From: Pyropia yezoensis
Taxonomy: Eukaryota > Rhodophyta > Bangiophyceae > Bangiales > Bangiaceae
Assembly (NCBI GenBank): GCA_009829735.1
Contig: CM020620.1
Coordinates: forward strand, 22,790,020-22,854,019
DNA length: 64,000 bases
Reading direction: 5' to 3'
Position numbers and translations under genes: made by a program. Below the pieces are notes generated by a model, which saw nothing but the letters and a program-made list of their open reading frames with translations, was not told the DNA's origin and made no database searches. This document shows, piece by piece, positions 39,888-50,213 of the stretch; the stretch's first letter is position 1, and every line of letters begins with the position of its first letter.

Positions 39888-41361
39888 AGTCGCCGCGACC
39901 GCCACGACACGTCCTCGTCTGGGACTGAGGGGCCGGCAGCAGCATTGATGAGGGCGGAGACTTTGATGATGGCCAAGGCCGCGTCTATGGGGGGGTTGTC
40001 GACGAGGGCAGTGGACGTGATGACGTTGAGATAGGTGGGGTTGAGGCAGCACCTGACCCCTGACCTTTGGTTTATAGGGGGCAGAGGATCAGAAGACAGA
40101 ATAGCAGTTGCCCTTGTTTTCTTTGTCTTCGTTGGTCAGACTCGTCGCAATTCTAAAATAGTATTTGATTCGGCGCTTGGTACGCATCGCACCCGACTCC
40201 ACGGGCAGCCGAGAGGAGCGGAAGGGCAGCCCTTCCGTACCTGCACTATTCTCCCAGCTGGTGGTCAAAGTGTTGAGCATGTGGTGTCACGAGCGGCATC
40301 GTCGTTCACTCGGTTGGTGTCGACCGTTCCGTATGGCTGGCGATGCGAGCTCATCTTGTCTGTTCTTCTGATCTTCTGCATGTTCCTTTCCTCTTCAAGC
40401 AAACGCATGCATCCTCATTTCGCGCAAGTACCACATATCTAGCACAAAGGGGGCCCCTTCCGGAGCGGTTGCCGCGCCACTCAGAGTGACTGCTACAACA
40501 CGACCTCCCAGACGCTACCGCTGGCGGCATCCGCCCCAGTGGGCCCGCTAACCCTCCTCATACAACGTCAACCCCGAGGTCGCGCCGGCCAAACGCCGCT
40601 CCATGACCGTCCAACCCTTGCGTGGCCGGCTGGCCGTATCAGCACGGCCCCCCCCCCGCCCTATGTATCTCACTCACCAATCTTCGGATCAGGATCAGAA
40701 ATCTCACCCCTCCCCCGCACCGTCTGTTTGCGACCCCCATACTTGTCTCACTCACGCGGACCGGCACGGCGAACCGCATCAGCCGAGAGATGGTCAGCCT
40801 GCGTGGGCATCCAAAACAGGGGATCCGCCCCTTCTGCTGCGGCTGCTGCTGCTGCTGCCGCTGCAACCGCCATCGGTGTCGATGTTTCCGGGTAGACCCC
40901 ACCGCAGCCGCCCCCCGACCGGTCACTTTCCGCGTCAGACTCGGCACCGGTGACGCTGCCCACCCCACCAGCCGACGGCGGAGTCGACGACCTCGCCGTG
41001 CCGGCGGCACCACCAGTGGCGGCGCCGTCGTCTGACGGGGGGGCCGCCGCGGCAGCAGCGGCAGCAGCGGCAGCGGCGGCGGCGGCGACCACCCACGCCA
41101 GCACCCGCTCCCGCGTTTCCGCGTCCTCATCGGCGGCCGACGGCGGCGACGGCGGCGACGGCGGCGACGGCGGCAGCGGCGGCGACGCGCTGCCGCCCCG
41201 CAGCGGGGGGAGGGAGCGGCCACGCGGCGCGGGGCGGCCGCCGCCGGCACCCCGGCCGCCGCCGCTGCCGCGCCACACCGCCGCAGCGGGCATGTAAAAG
41301 GCCACCGGCGGCGGCGGCGGGGCGAGGCGGCGCCCGCGAGGCGCGGCCGCCGCCGCTGCCG

Positions 41362-41392
<31 letters not shown>

Positions 41393-41572
41393 GGTGGCGG
41401 TTGGGGCCCCCCGCGGGCTGCCGGCGGCCGAGCCGCGGAGGAGGCGGCGCCAGCAAAAGTGCACTCGCGGCTGCAGCGGCGCCGACGCCGCCGCGGAGGC
41501 CGCTTCACGAGGGACGGTCGGCACCAACGTGAAGTTGGGGGGCGGGACACGGTTGAACTCCAATCCCGGCAT
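39560..41572 (-). CDS. Hypothetical two-exon protein overlapping the previous gene tail-to-tail
   Basis: Exon 1 runs from ATG 41572 (GCCATGCC, MPGLEFNRVPPPNFTLVP) to 40756, ending before GTGAGT. Exon 2 runs 40059-39560 after GGTCAG. They join in phase 1 to 438 residues. Exon 1 carries PRVHFCWRRLL, Pro/Ala-rich runs, ERVLAWVVAAA and DPLFWMPTQADHLSADAV. Exon 2 opens with NPTYLNVITSTALVDNPP, IDAALAIIKVSALINAAAG and VPDEDVSWRSRRL, which reads as a folded helical part, and ends in poly-Pro and Ser-rich sequence. The proposed intron (696 bases) contains the AT-rich stretch 40080-40440. I do not recognise the family. Splice phase agreement and protein-like text are the support. Confidence 0.4.
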
Positions 41573-42717
41573 GGCGCGAGCAGACGTCTTGGGGGGTGCT
41601 TGTGGGAGCGGGGGGAGGGCGGGGGGGGCGGGGGGGAGGGAGGGCGGACTGGGGGCGACGGGTGCAAGTACGCGATGGAGATCGGGTTCGGGGAAGGCGG
41701 GTGTGAGACGGGAGGGGCGAGGGCGGGGGGGGGAAGCGGCAGCAGGTCTACGGGGGGGAGGAACGGGGGGGAGGAACGGGGGTGGTAGAAAGACGCTCCC
41801 GCCGCGCCCGCAGCGTCCGTGGGGGTAGGGAGCCAAGGGCGGCACGACTCCCTCACAAGGCGGTGGGGGTCTTTGGTCAAAGAAGACAGCGCTGGTGGTT
41901 TGGTGGGCGGGGGGGGGGGGGGAGGGAGCGGCGGCTTTAAAGAGGCGGACGTAGAGGTGGGAGGTCCCTTGACCCCCCCCTCCGCCCCAACCTTCCCGCC
42001 CTCCCCCGCCCCCGGTTCCCGCCCACTACCCTTGCCCCCCCCCGCCACTGCCCCCCCCACCCCCCCAACCGCGATCTCGCCGCCGGTCGGCCGGCCGGCC
42101 GGCGGCGTCGCACGCCGCGGGACGGGGACAGCCACCCACCCACCCCGCCCCTCCCCCCCCCCACCGGCGCCGGCGGGCGGGCACCCCCCGGCGGCGGTAC
42201 CCGCCTGGCGTGGGGCGCCTGCGGTTTTTGGTGTCGCGCGGCGCCCACGGGCGTGGATCGGAAAGGGCGGGGGGAGAGGGGGGTACGCGCTTCACCCCCC
42301 CCCCCTTCCCCCCTTCCGCCTCCGGCCTTCCACCCCGGTGTGGGGGAGGGGCGTGGGGGGAGGGGGGGGAGGGGAAGGGACGGGGGTGGGGGGGGGGGGC
42401 GCCGCTGGACCCGCGCCCCCCCCCCGCCTGCGACCGCAGGGCCCCCCCGCCCGCGTCTGGCCACGGGGGCACCCTGCGCGGGGGCGGGATGGGGAATCTC
42501 ACCCCCCACCGTCAATCGGCGCCCGTCCCCCCCCCTCCCTGATTGCGATTGGAGACACTCTGAGTAGCCCCCCCCCCCCCACCTCCCCGCACCCCGTCAT
42601 TTCAAAGAGGCTCTTTGTATGCACAGGACCCTGGAACCTGCGGATGACGGATGACTCTTGTCCAAGTCAACCCTGGCGGATCCACCCCTGGACATGACCA
42701 TGAAGTCGTCCCTCTCT
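41573..42717. other. Low-complexity G/C-run region
   Basis: G-rich (plus) to about 41960, then C-rich with alternating long G and C runs to about 42590. No gene is seen. It probably includes the promoter of the minus-strand hypothetical gene. Confidence 0.5.
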
Positions 42718-42846
42718 AGCTATTGTGCGTGCCGTAAAAAGTGGACGTGCACGGGTCGTGCAGTGTGGGTTTGATTGGTCCAGTAGCCGATATTTGACAT
42801 GATCACGACACGAGCACGTCCACTTTTTACGGGGCGCACTATAGCG
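42718..42846. mobile_element. MITE-like foldback element
   Basis: The sequence around CCGTAAAAAGTGGACGTGC (left arm 42718-42760) is repeated as an imperfect reverse complement at 42804-42846 (GCACGTCCACTTTTTACGG). Beyond the perfect core both arms continue with mismatches, ending AGCTAT (left) and ATAGCG (right). Inside is about 43 bases. Total about 129 bases. TA next to each end would fit a TA target-site duplication, but that is inference. Confidence 0.65.
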
Positions 42847-45800
42847 AACGCGTTAGCGCTTGCGACGGTCCCGCCCGTTGGGCGCCTGCCGCCAACGGCG
42901 TCACAGACACCCAGACCAGCGCCACCCACACACGGCCAGCGTCAAAGAGACGCACCCCACACCGTGGGCAGGGTCGCTGGCGGGCGGCGCCGGGACGGAT
43001 TTTCAGGGGAGCAGCGCGACCACCCGAGCGCGCCGCTGCGAGGACGTCCCTCCCTGACGCCGCAAGCCCCTATCCCGCCCGCACCGAGGGGGCTCCTAAA
43101 GTCGCCCGGCGCCCACCCGGGGCTTGGGCCCCCGCGGCACCCACCCAACCCAGGCGGTACACCTGCTGCAACTTGCTGGCATCCCCGCCAAAGGGGCGGC
43201 CGCCCAGACAGCCGGGTTCCGCCGCCACAGCCGCGGCCTCGATCAAGTCTTCCCACGCACGCACCCCCCCCCCCCCCCCCCCCCCCCCCCCACCCCGGCA
43301 CTCCCCCCCCCCCCCCCTTCCTGGGAAGAAAGCAGCACCCCCCAAGGTCCTCCTTCCTATCAGCGCTGTCGAGGGCGCCTCCCTACGCGGGCGGCGCCGG
43401 CAGCACCATGGCGCCGTCGGCAGCCGACGCGCGACCTGTGGTTTCAACTCCCATGGCGGCAACCCCCCCCCCCCAACCAGCCGCCGCACCCCCCCACAGC
43501 AGCTGTCTGAGCCAACGGCCCTCGCACAAACGCCGTGAAAAATCACAACGCCCATCACACCGGCGACGACGGCGCGCGCCTCTGGCGGCGGCCGGCCCGT
43601 GTGCGAGCACGCCCTCCTCATCGTCGCCTGCGGATGCCTACCCCGCCGTGCCCGCCAGGCAGCGCTCTTCCGCTAGCGCCAGCTTGCGCCCCCGCCGTCT
43701 CTGTTGTGTCGCACAAGGACGGATTGTTCACCGCGGAGGGGTAGCCACTGCCGACCCCGCCGCCGTCCCCTTGGCATGTGTGTACGCCGCCGCCGCCGCG
43801 ACGGCCGCACCCATCCCCCGCCGGTGACGCCACACCCGTTCACCGCGCAGATGACCTCATGCCAGGACAGGACACCCGCCGGTGCGCCCGACGGCAGACG
43901 CCTTGCAGAGCGCCCCCCCCCCCCTCCGAAGCGCACGCCACCGTGCTGGTCACTGTTCCCGACCGGCCGTACGAGGCTATGCTGCCGCGATGCGCATGAC
44001 GGCAGCAACCAGTCGCCTTGTGCTTGTGTCAAAGGGCGCGCCGTCCCGTGCTGCAAAGGGGTAGAAGACAAACAGAAGAGCGAACAAGGCGGCCGCGGCC
44101 TCCGTACGGGTGACCGTGGGTGGACAGGCCTCGGCGCTTGTCATCCACGCTCACGGCCAAGGAGAGAAAAGGAGTGGGCGGGTCGGGCGGCGCGCCCGCC
44201 GTGGCGGCGCCCGCATGGGAGCGCAGCAGAGGCGGCGGCGTTGGCGGCGTCAGCGCCCGGCGGCGGCCGAGGCCCCGACGGCGACGGCAGCGCCGGCGAG
44301 AGACGCCGCTCCCCCCCGGTGGTGACTGTGACACGGCGGCGCGTGGGGATGAGGGGAGGAAAGAGGGGGGGGCGGCGGCGTCCCAGACGCGGCGCCGCCG
44401 CCGCCGCCGCCCCAGCCGCCCGCCGCCATTGCCGCTCCGCCCGTCGCCACCGCCGGCGCCGGTCCCCCCGATGCCACCGTTGCGCCAGCCGCGGCGGTGG
44501 CAGGCGGCTGCAGCCGCGGCAGCGGCCACGCGCAGCGACAGGAGGGGCCGTTGCCAGGCAGACCGCCGCCAGCAAGAGCCGCCACAGGCGCGGGATGCGC
44601 CACTTGGGGCGGGCCACGCCGTGCCACGTCGGGGATCCCCGGGGGGGTGGGGGCGGCGGCGGGTCGCTTGCGGGGGGAGGTGGGGGGGGGGGGGGCGGGG
44701 GGTAAAGTGGGGAGCTTGTCGGTAGTGGGGAGGGGCGCTTGATGCGGGGGGCGATAGACGGTCGCGGCCGGCAAGTGGGCGGGGATGGGATGGAGGCGGT
44801 AAGGGCGCCCGACGGCGGCGGCGGTGTACATACGGCCGCCGCCGCCAACCACTTGCTACCGGCATGAAGGAACGGCGGGGACGGAACGAGGCCGGCTCGA
44901 CAGTCTCGAGAGCTTGTCGCCCGGTTCCTGGTCAACAACCAAGAGGGTTTGTCATCCTCTCTTTGGGGCGTGGAGTGGCCATGAGAATTTTTTGTACTTT
45001 TTTCGTTTTCTTTTGAAACTTGGCGAGGGTTGGTTGGCCGCCACGCTTCCCCATGGACCGCCCCCGTGGGACCCCGCGTGGTGCGAGCCCGCTTGCCGCG
45101 TTGCCATGCCACAGCAGCAGCAGCCGTGGCGGCCCAGCAAGGCAAGCGGGCATCGAGCAGCGTCCCCGGTGCTCACCAACAACCGACTTACCCGTTTTTT
45201 ATTGCGGCTGCCAAGCCACCCGCCCCGCTCCCGGCTGATAGCCGCCGCCGTGGGAGCCGTCCGTACCGTCGGCGGCGGCGGCTGGGCGTGGCGGCCGGGT
45301 CGGGGGCGCTTGACGCCAGCGTGAATCCTCGTTGGGATCGCCTCGAGTTACCGCCGTCGCCACCCAATGCCCGCCGGCGGCGGCGGTGGGCACGCGTTCC
45401 CCCCCCCCCCCCCCCCCCCCGCCTCTGCCCCCCCTTTGTCTATCAAGCACCAAGCTCCACCTGCACGAATCACGGGGGCACCACGAATGGGCTGTGTGTG
45501 TTGGGGGCCACGAGGCGGGCGCCTCTCCTCAGGGCCAACCGGCAGCAGTGCGGCCGCTGCTGCCACCGCGGCCATTGTTGCCACGCCACCACCGCAGCCG
45601 CCGCGAAGGTGGTGGTCAAGCCCCCACCCCCCACCACGTGGCCCCGTCCCATCCCACGAGGGTGTACCGAGCGGCGCAGGCGTCGGAGCCCCCGCCCCAG
45701 CCAGCTGCAGTACAGAAGCAGCTGCGGGGGCGGGCAGCAGCGACTTCTCTGGTGCGGTACAGCCTCTGCCTGCCCACCAGTGCCTGCCTCTCTACTCTTT

Positions 45801-45886
45801 CTCCCCGTCCCCCACTGTTGCCGTTGTCGGTGTGTTTTCCGTCCCCCGGCGAACCATCGAGAGGCACCGCCGCGACCACCCTCACC
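42847..45886. other. Unresolved region with scattered minus-strand coding-like segments
   Basis: No complete gene could be built. Protein-like minus frames occur at about 43330-43150 (WEDLIEAAAVAAEPGCLGG, then DASKLQQVYRLGW), about 44120-43990 (EAAAALFALLFVFYPFAA, then FDTSTRRLVAAVMRIAAA, a membrane-like segment) and about 44850-44600. They may be exons of one gene on the minus strand. A run of about 28 C lies at 43264-43291. The last part, 45332-45886, is promoter/5'UTR for the secreted-protein gene. Confidence 0.3.
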
Positions 45887-46477
45887 ATGGCACGTAGCGC
45901 CTTGATCGCGACCCTGCTGGTCGGCGCCGCTGCGGTGGCGGCAGCGCTGGCAGCCGCCTCCGTCGACGCGGCGGGGGTGCCCACCACGCTGATGGTTTTT
46001 GACGACAAGCTCACGTCAAAGACCACCATCACTTGGAAGACGCACATCACCTACAAGGGCAAGACCCTCACCACCGAGCACGACCAGACGATGACCACCT
46101 CCGAGGGCCGTTACGTCTACAAAATCCCCGACGCGCACTCGTGCGGCGCGATCCGCGCGTCCACCACCGTGGGGGGCATCCAGAGCCACAAGTCGGACCA
46201 CGGTAAGTGCTCCCGGCCGTCGCTCAACCTGTTGAGCGCCCGCACCACCAGCGTTGGCCTCGCTTACTGCACCCGGCTGAACGAGCGCAAGTGCTGGCGC
46301 CGTCCCTTTTGGACAGACTGCAAGTGCGTCGGATCGTCGCACATTCGCGTGACGATCCTCGATGACGAACACAACTTTATGAGCGTCTCCCCGGGGGGGG
46401 GCTTCACCGCGTGTGGCAAGCTGTACAACACGGAGCTGGAGGCGGCGTTCGCTATTGGCGCAAAGCGCCCCCGCTGA
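45887..46477 (+). CDS. Small secreted protein, unknown family
   Basis: Intronless, 196 residues; ATG in ACCATGG. Residues 1 to about 29 are a clear signal peptide (ARSALIATLLVGAAAVAAAL, then SVDAAG). The mature part is rich in Thr, Lys and Ser and contains seven Cys (HSCG, GKCS, AYCT, RKCW, DCKC, TACG). It looks like a beta-rich extracellular domain: LMVFDDKLTSKTTITWKTHI, RYVYKIPDAHSC, IRVTILDDEHNFMSV. It ends RPR with no membrane anchor. I know no matching family; a cell-wall or matrix protein is the simplest inference. Coding quality is high (GC3, strong start, single frame). Confidence 0.72.
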   Translation: MARSALIATLLVGAAAVAAALAAASVDAAGVPTTLMVFDDKLTSKTTITWKTHITYKGKTLTTEHDQTMTTSEGRYVYKIPDAHSCGAIRASTTVGGIQSHKSDHGKCSRPSLNLLSARTTSVGLAYCTRLNERKCWRRPFWTDCKCVGSSHIRVTILDDEHNFMSVSPGGGFTACGKLYNTELEAAFAIGAKRPR

Positions 46478-48690
46478 GCCTTCTCGCGGGGGGCCCTCTG
46501 GGGGGGGGGGAGGGTTGGCGGGGGGGGAGATGGGTTGAGGGTGGTGGGTGGGGGGGGGAAGAGGTGGAGATGAGAAAGGAGGCAGCGATCTAGCCGCAGC
46601 CGACTCTTTCCGTACACCACTATCCGCGAGGCGAGCGACTGTCGGGGGGCTACAGTTTCCATGCTGCGTCCGTGCACGCGGCGGGTGGGTAGCGACCGAG
46701 CAAAGGAAGGGTGTGCCTGCGGCCATGTGTGGACGCATTACGAACGGGTACACGCGCCCTGGGGCGACCAGCAGCAGTGTTTGTGTCTACCGCCGCACAG
46801 GGCCGCCCACGGCCAGTGCCCGTGTCTGCATCCGCGCTTCAGAAGCGCCGCGCGCCGCGCGGGACAGCGGGCCGGCCGGCCTATGCCCGTCGCGTCGTCC
46901 GCAATCACCGGCCTCACCACCCCCATGCCCGACCCCCATTCCCACGTCCTGTGTGACCCTGCAGTGCGGTTCTCATGCAAGCGCCGCTCCTCCCGACCCG
47001 CCCCATCCCCCCCCCATCGGGCGGTCGTTATCATCCCCCCAATGCGTTCACTCCCCGGCCGGCAGCACTATTACAACAGCCGTCATTGTCATCGGGTCTG
47101 CTCCTGTCCTCGTCGCGTGTCGTTGCTTTTACCTACATACATAGATGGACATGTACGTATGGTCCGTTGCACAAAAAAGATACATCGAGGTTTTTCTCGG
47201 CTCGGGCTCGGGCAGCACCTCGGCCGTGACGGGGTCCACGGCCGCCATGCTGACAGTAGTATCACAGAGGTCCTTGCGAACTCATGAGGGCCTTGGGTCT
47301 CCTGGTAGTGTACCGCTCTGAGGGACACCCTGAGTGGACCGGTTGCTGACCACCTTGAAACGGGGCCATCCTTTTCGCATTGATTTGCACTGCTCGGGGG
47401 CTGGTTCTTGCCCATGTGCTAACAGAGGCTTGGAAGAGGGGTTGTCAAGTCTGGGGAGAACCCAGCGGGTGCCTGGAGGCCATTGTTTTGAGTTTCTTTT
47501 TCCGTGAGCGAGTCCTCGTTTTTGAGACGGCTGTTCGTGGGGTAAATGGTCCATGTCATGGGCTCGTCTGATTGGTCCATGAAGAAGCCGGGTCCTCACG
47601 TGTGAAATGCCATTTCTGGCTTTATGTACATATCGCCTGGTGCCCCTCATGAAGTGGTTTCTCGTCCCCGTGCCTCTCCTGGTCCCCTCTCCTGGACCAG
47701 ATACCTCGAGGAGACAATCCCACCCCTACCTCCCGCCACCCCCTCCACCCTCCGCGGCAGTACCTCATGCGGGGACTTGGGCGGGTCCACTATCGGCGGA
47801 CGGAGCGCTGCTCGGGGGGCTGCGCCCAGACTGAATGGGTTCTTCGCAGGCACCAACAGTGTCCGGCCCCATGGAACAAGGGGAAAAGCGTCCCGCGCCT
47901 GTGGGGTGTGAGGGGGTGGGGGCGTGGATCGTGTGAGAAGAGACGCAAGTGCACAACTCGCCTTGCTGCTTTCTTGCCTCTTGGGCTGACCGCGCCCTTC
48001 GCGAGGCCCCCCAATATTCGGTCTCCACATAGCCGTGCGTCATTCCAGCACCACATCGCTGCCGCTCCCGTTCAAGCAGAAGTACCCCACCCTGCCGCCC
48101 GTTTACCTTATGCCCGTTGTAGCCGCCGGGCCCGCCCCCCTGCGCCCGCAACTGATAGAGAGACTCCGGCGCAGGCACGGGTACCAGCGCTCGTGGCGCT
48201 ATCACCACCCCGCCGCTACAGTCGCCGCCGCCCACTCCACTCCAGGCGTAACAGTGACTTTACCCCAACCGCCTACATCTCACATAGAAAATTGTTCCCC
48301 CCGCTCCCCCATCCATATATCAACCCTCCCGCCATCGCCGCAGATGCCCTCCTCACCAATAGAGGACATCACCACCCCTTGAAATCCTCTCCCCGCGCCC
48401 CCATACGCCACCGCCTCCACGACACCCCTCAGCCCAAACACCAACCCCGCAGTCCCCACCCACTGGCCCCCACGTCGCGAAGAGCGTCACCATCGTCCCC
48501 CCGCCCTCCCACTGTACACCATGCCCGCAGACGCCTGCCCCCCTTCCCCCTCCTACCCTCACCACCGGCACCACTCCCGGCCTCTTCGACGAACGTAGCC
48601 ACAGCTGCCTGTAGCCTATCCCACCCCTCCCCACCAAAACGTCGACGCGGCCGCCTGCGCCCCGCTGCCCCCTCCAAAAACACCGTTGCT
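46478..48690. other. Intergenic, mostly without gene signal
   Basis: G-rich after the secreted-protein stop, then moderately GC sequence (about 46600-47700) with many stops in all frames. C-rich sequence with T and A follows from 48040. Nothing recognisable. Confidence 0.45.
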
Positions 48691-49108
48691 GGCACCGCCC
48701 CCTTCAAAAAACCCATAGCTGCAGCGGCGTGGGGCCTGACCGCTGCCGCGGCCGCCCTGGCGGCCGCCGTGGCCGTCGCCTCGGCCTCGGTCAGGACGGT
48801 CGCCGCTTCCGCCGACGACGCGGTAGCGCCGACGCCACCGACGCCGTCGCGGGTACCACCACCACCGTGTCGGCCGCAGCGGCCTACACTACGGCCACTG
48901 CGGCAGACGGGGTGGCCGCCACAACCCCCTCGGCCGCCGGGCTGTCTGCTACAGCAGCCGGCGACACCGGCACCATTGTCGTCGCCGCCGCCGCCACCAT
49001 CGCCGCCGCCGTTGCCCCCCCCCCCCCCCCCGCCCCAAACTCGTCGTCGTGACCGCCATTGTCGTCCTCGTCGCCGCGGCGGTCCTCGTCGCGAAACCGT
49101 TGACACCA

Positions 49109-49152
<44 letters not shown>

Positions 49153-49284
49153 GCGGCCGTCGCCACCGACGCTGCTACCGCCGCGCCCATGGTCACCATC
49201 GTCGACGCTGACCGTGGCGCCGGCCCCACCCCCCGTGTCGTGGCCCTCCCCACCCAGTGTGCCCTCTCCCGCAGTCCCAGTTAA
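48690..49284 (+). CDS. Possible Ala/Val-rich membrane protein, frames broken
   Basis: Hydrophobic segments appear in changing plus frames: KKPIAAAAWGLTAAAAALAA (about 48707), TGTIVVAAAATIAAAVAP (about 48967), and VVVTAIVVLVAAAVLVAK (about 49043), the last just after a run of about 18 C (49014-49031). Together they suggest a small membrane protein interrupted by homopolymer length errors, or a degenerate GC-rich triplet repeat that is hydrophobic in several frames. The minus strand here is also open and Ala-rich. Not a firm gene. Confidence 0.2.
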
Positions 49285-50213
49285 TGAGCGCGCTGGCAGC
49301 GGGTTCCCAAAAGGGACCGGCCAACATTCATGCGGGGCCCATTACACCGGGTCATCTGTAGGCGCACCTGATTGGCCAAGGCCCGTGGCCCGAAGCTTCT
49401 CGGAGGTGTGGCAAAAACCACTAGCACACACGGCACCCAAGTTGGGGCGGTGTGCTAGGGCTGCCTCCCGTGTCGGGGGAACCGGAAGAAGTGCAAGTCG
49501 CACACACTCTGTCCCTGTTGTGGGGCAAACCCCCCACGGACAAACAAGAGGATGGTGTGTGGTCCAACAGTTTCTTGGTCGGGACGGGGACGCAGGGCCA
49601 AGCCCCGCTGTCCCTCCCCTTATCCCCCCAGGGTCCACTCAGAATCTCGCCACTCAGAATCTCCCACCCCAGCACCTGCCCACCGGGCCACACGAAAATT
49701 CAAGACGATAAATGCAGAAAACCCTCAAATCCAAGTTGGATTTACTACTAAGCTAACTATCCCAAACTTAGGGAATATGGACCCAAATGCAGGGGGAGGA
49801 ACGGATCAGGCTAGTGGCCTGCCGCCCCTTGCATGGCACGTGTTGCCCCCCTACCTGGGGGTCAATACTGCCACACTCCCCTCTCCTCAGTTCCGACCGA
49901 CCCGGTCGGCCCTGTGAGGGGGTGCGTAAACGCACGTCTCGGCGTTGGGGGCGCGACTTGCTGTCCCCCATCGAGTACGTAACGCGGATGTGGAGGCGGT
50001 CACGTTGACCGCCCCTCTCCTCAAGCTTGCCCACTCGGCAGCTTGCTCTCCTCGGTTCACACTTCACCATCACCACCACCTCCCCTTCACCTTCCACTCG
50101 GCCGCCCCACGCTGGGGAGGCCACCCGTATACCCACGATCCGAGTCCCCCTCAACTCGAGGCGGGTCTCGTGCCGCGATAGCCAGAGCGTCTCTCCCCAA
50201 CTTGGGGAGAGCC

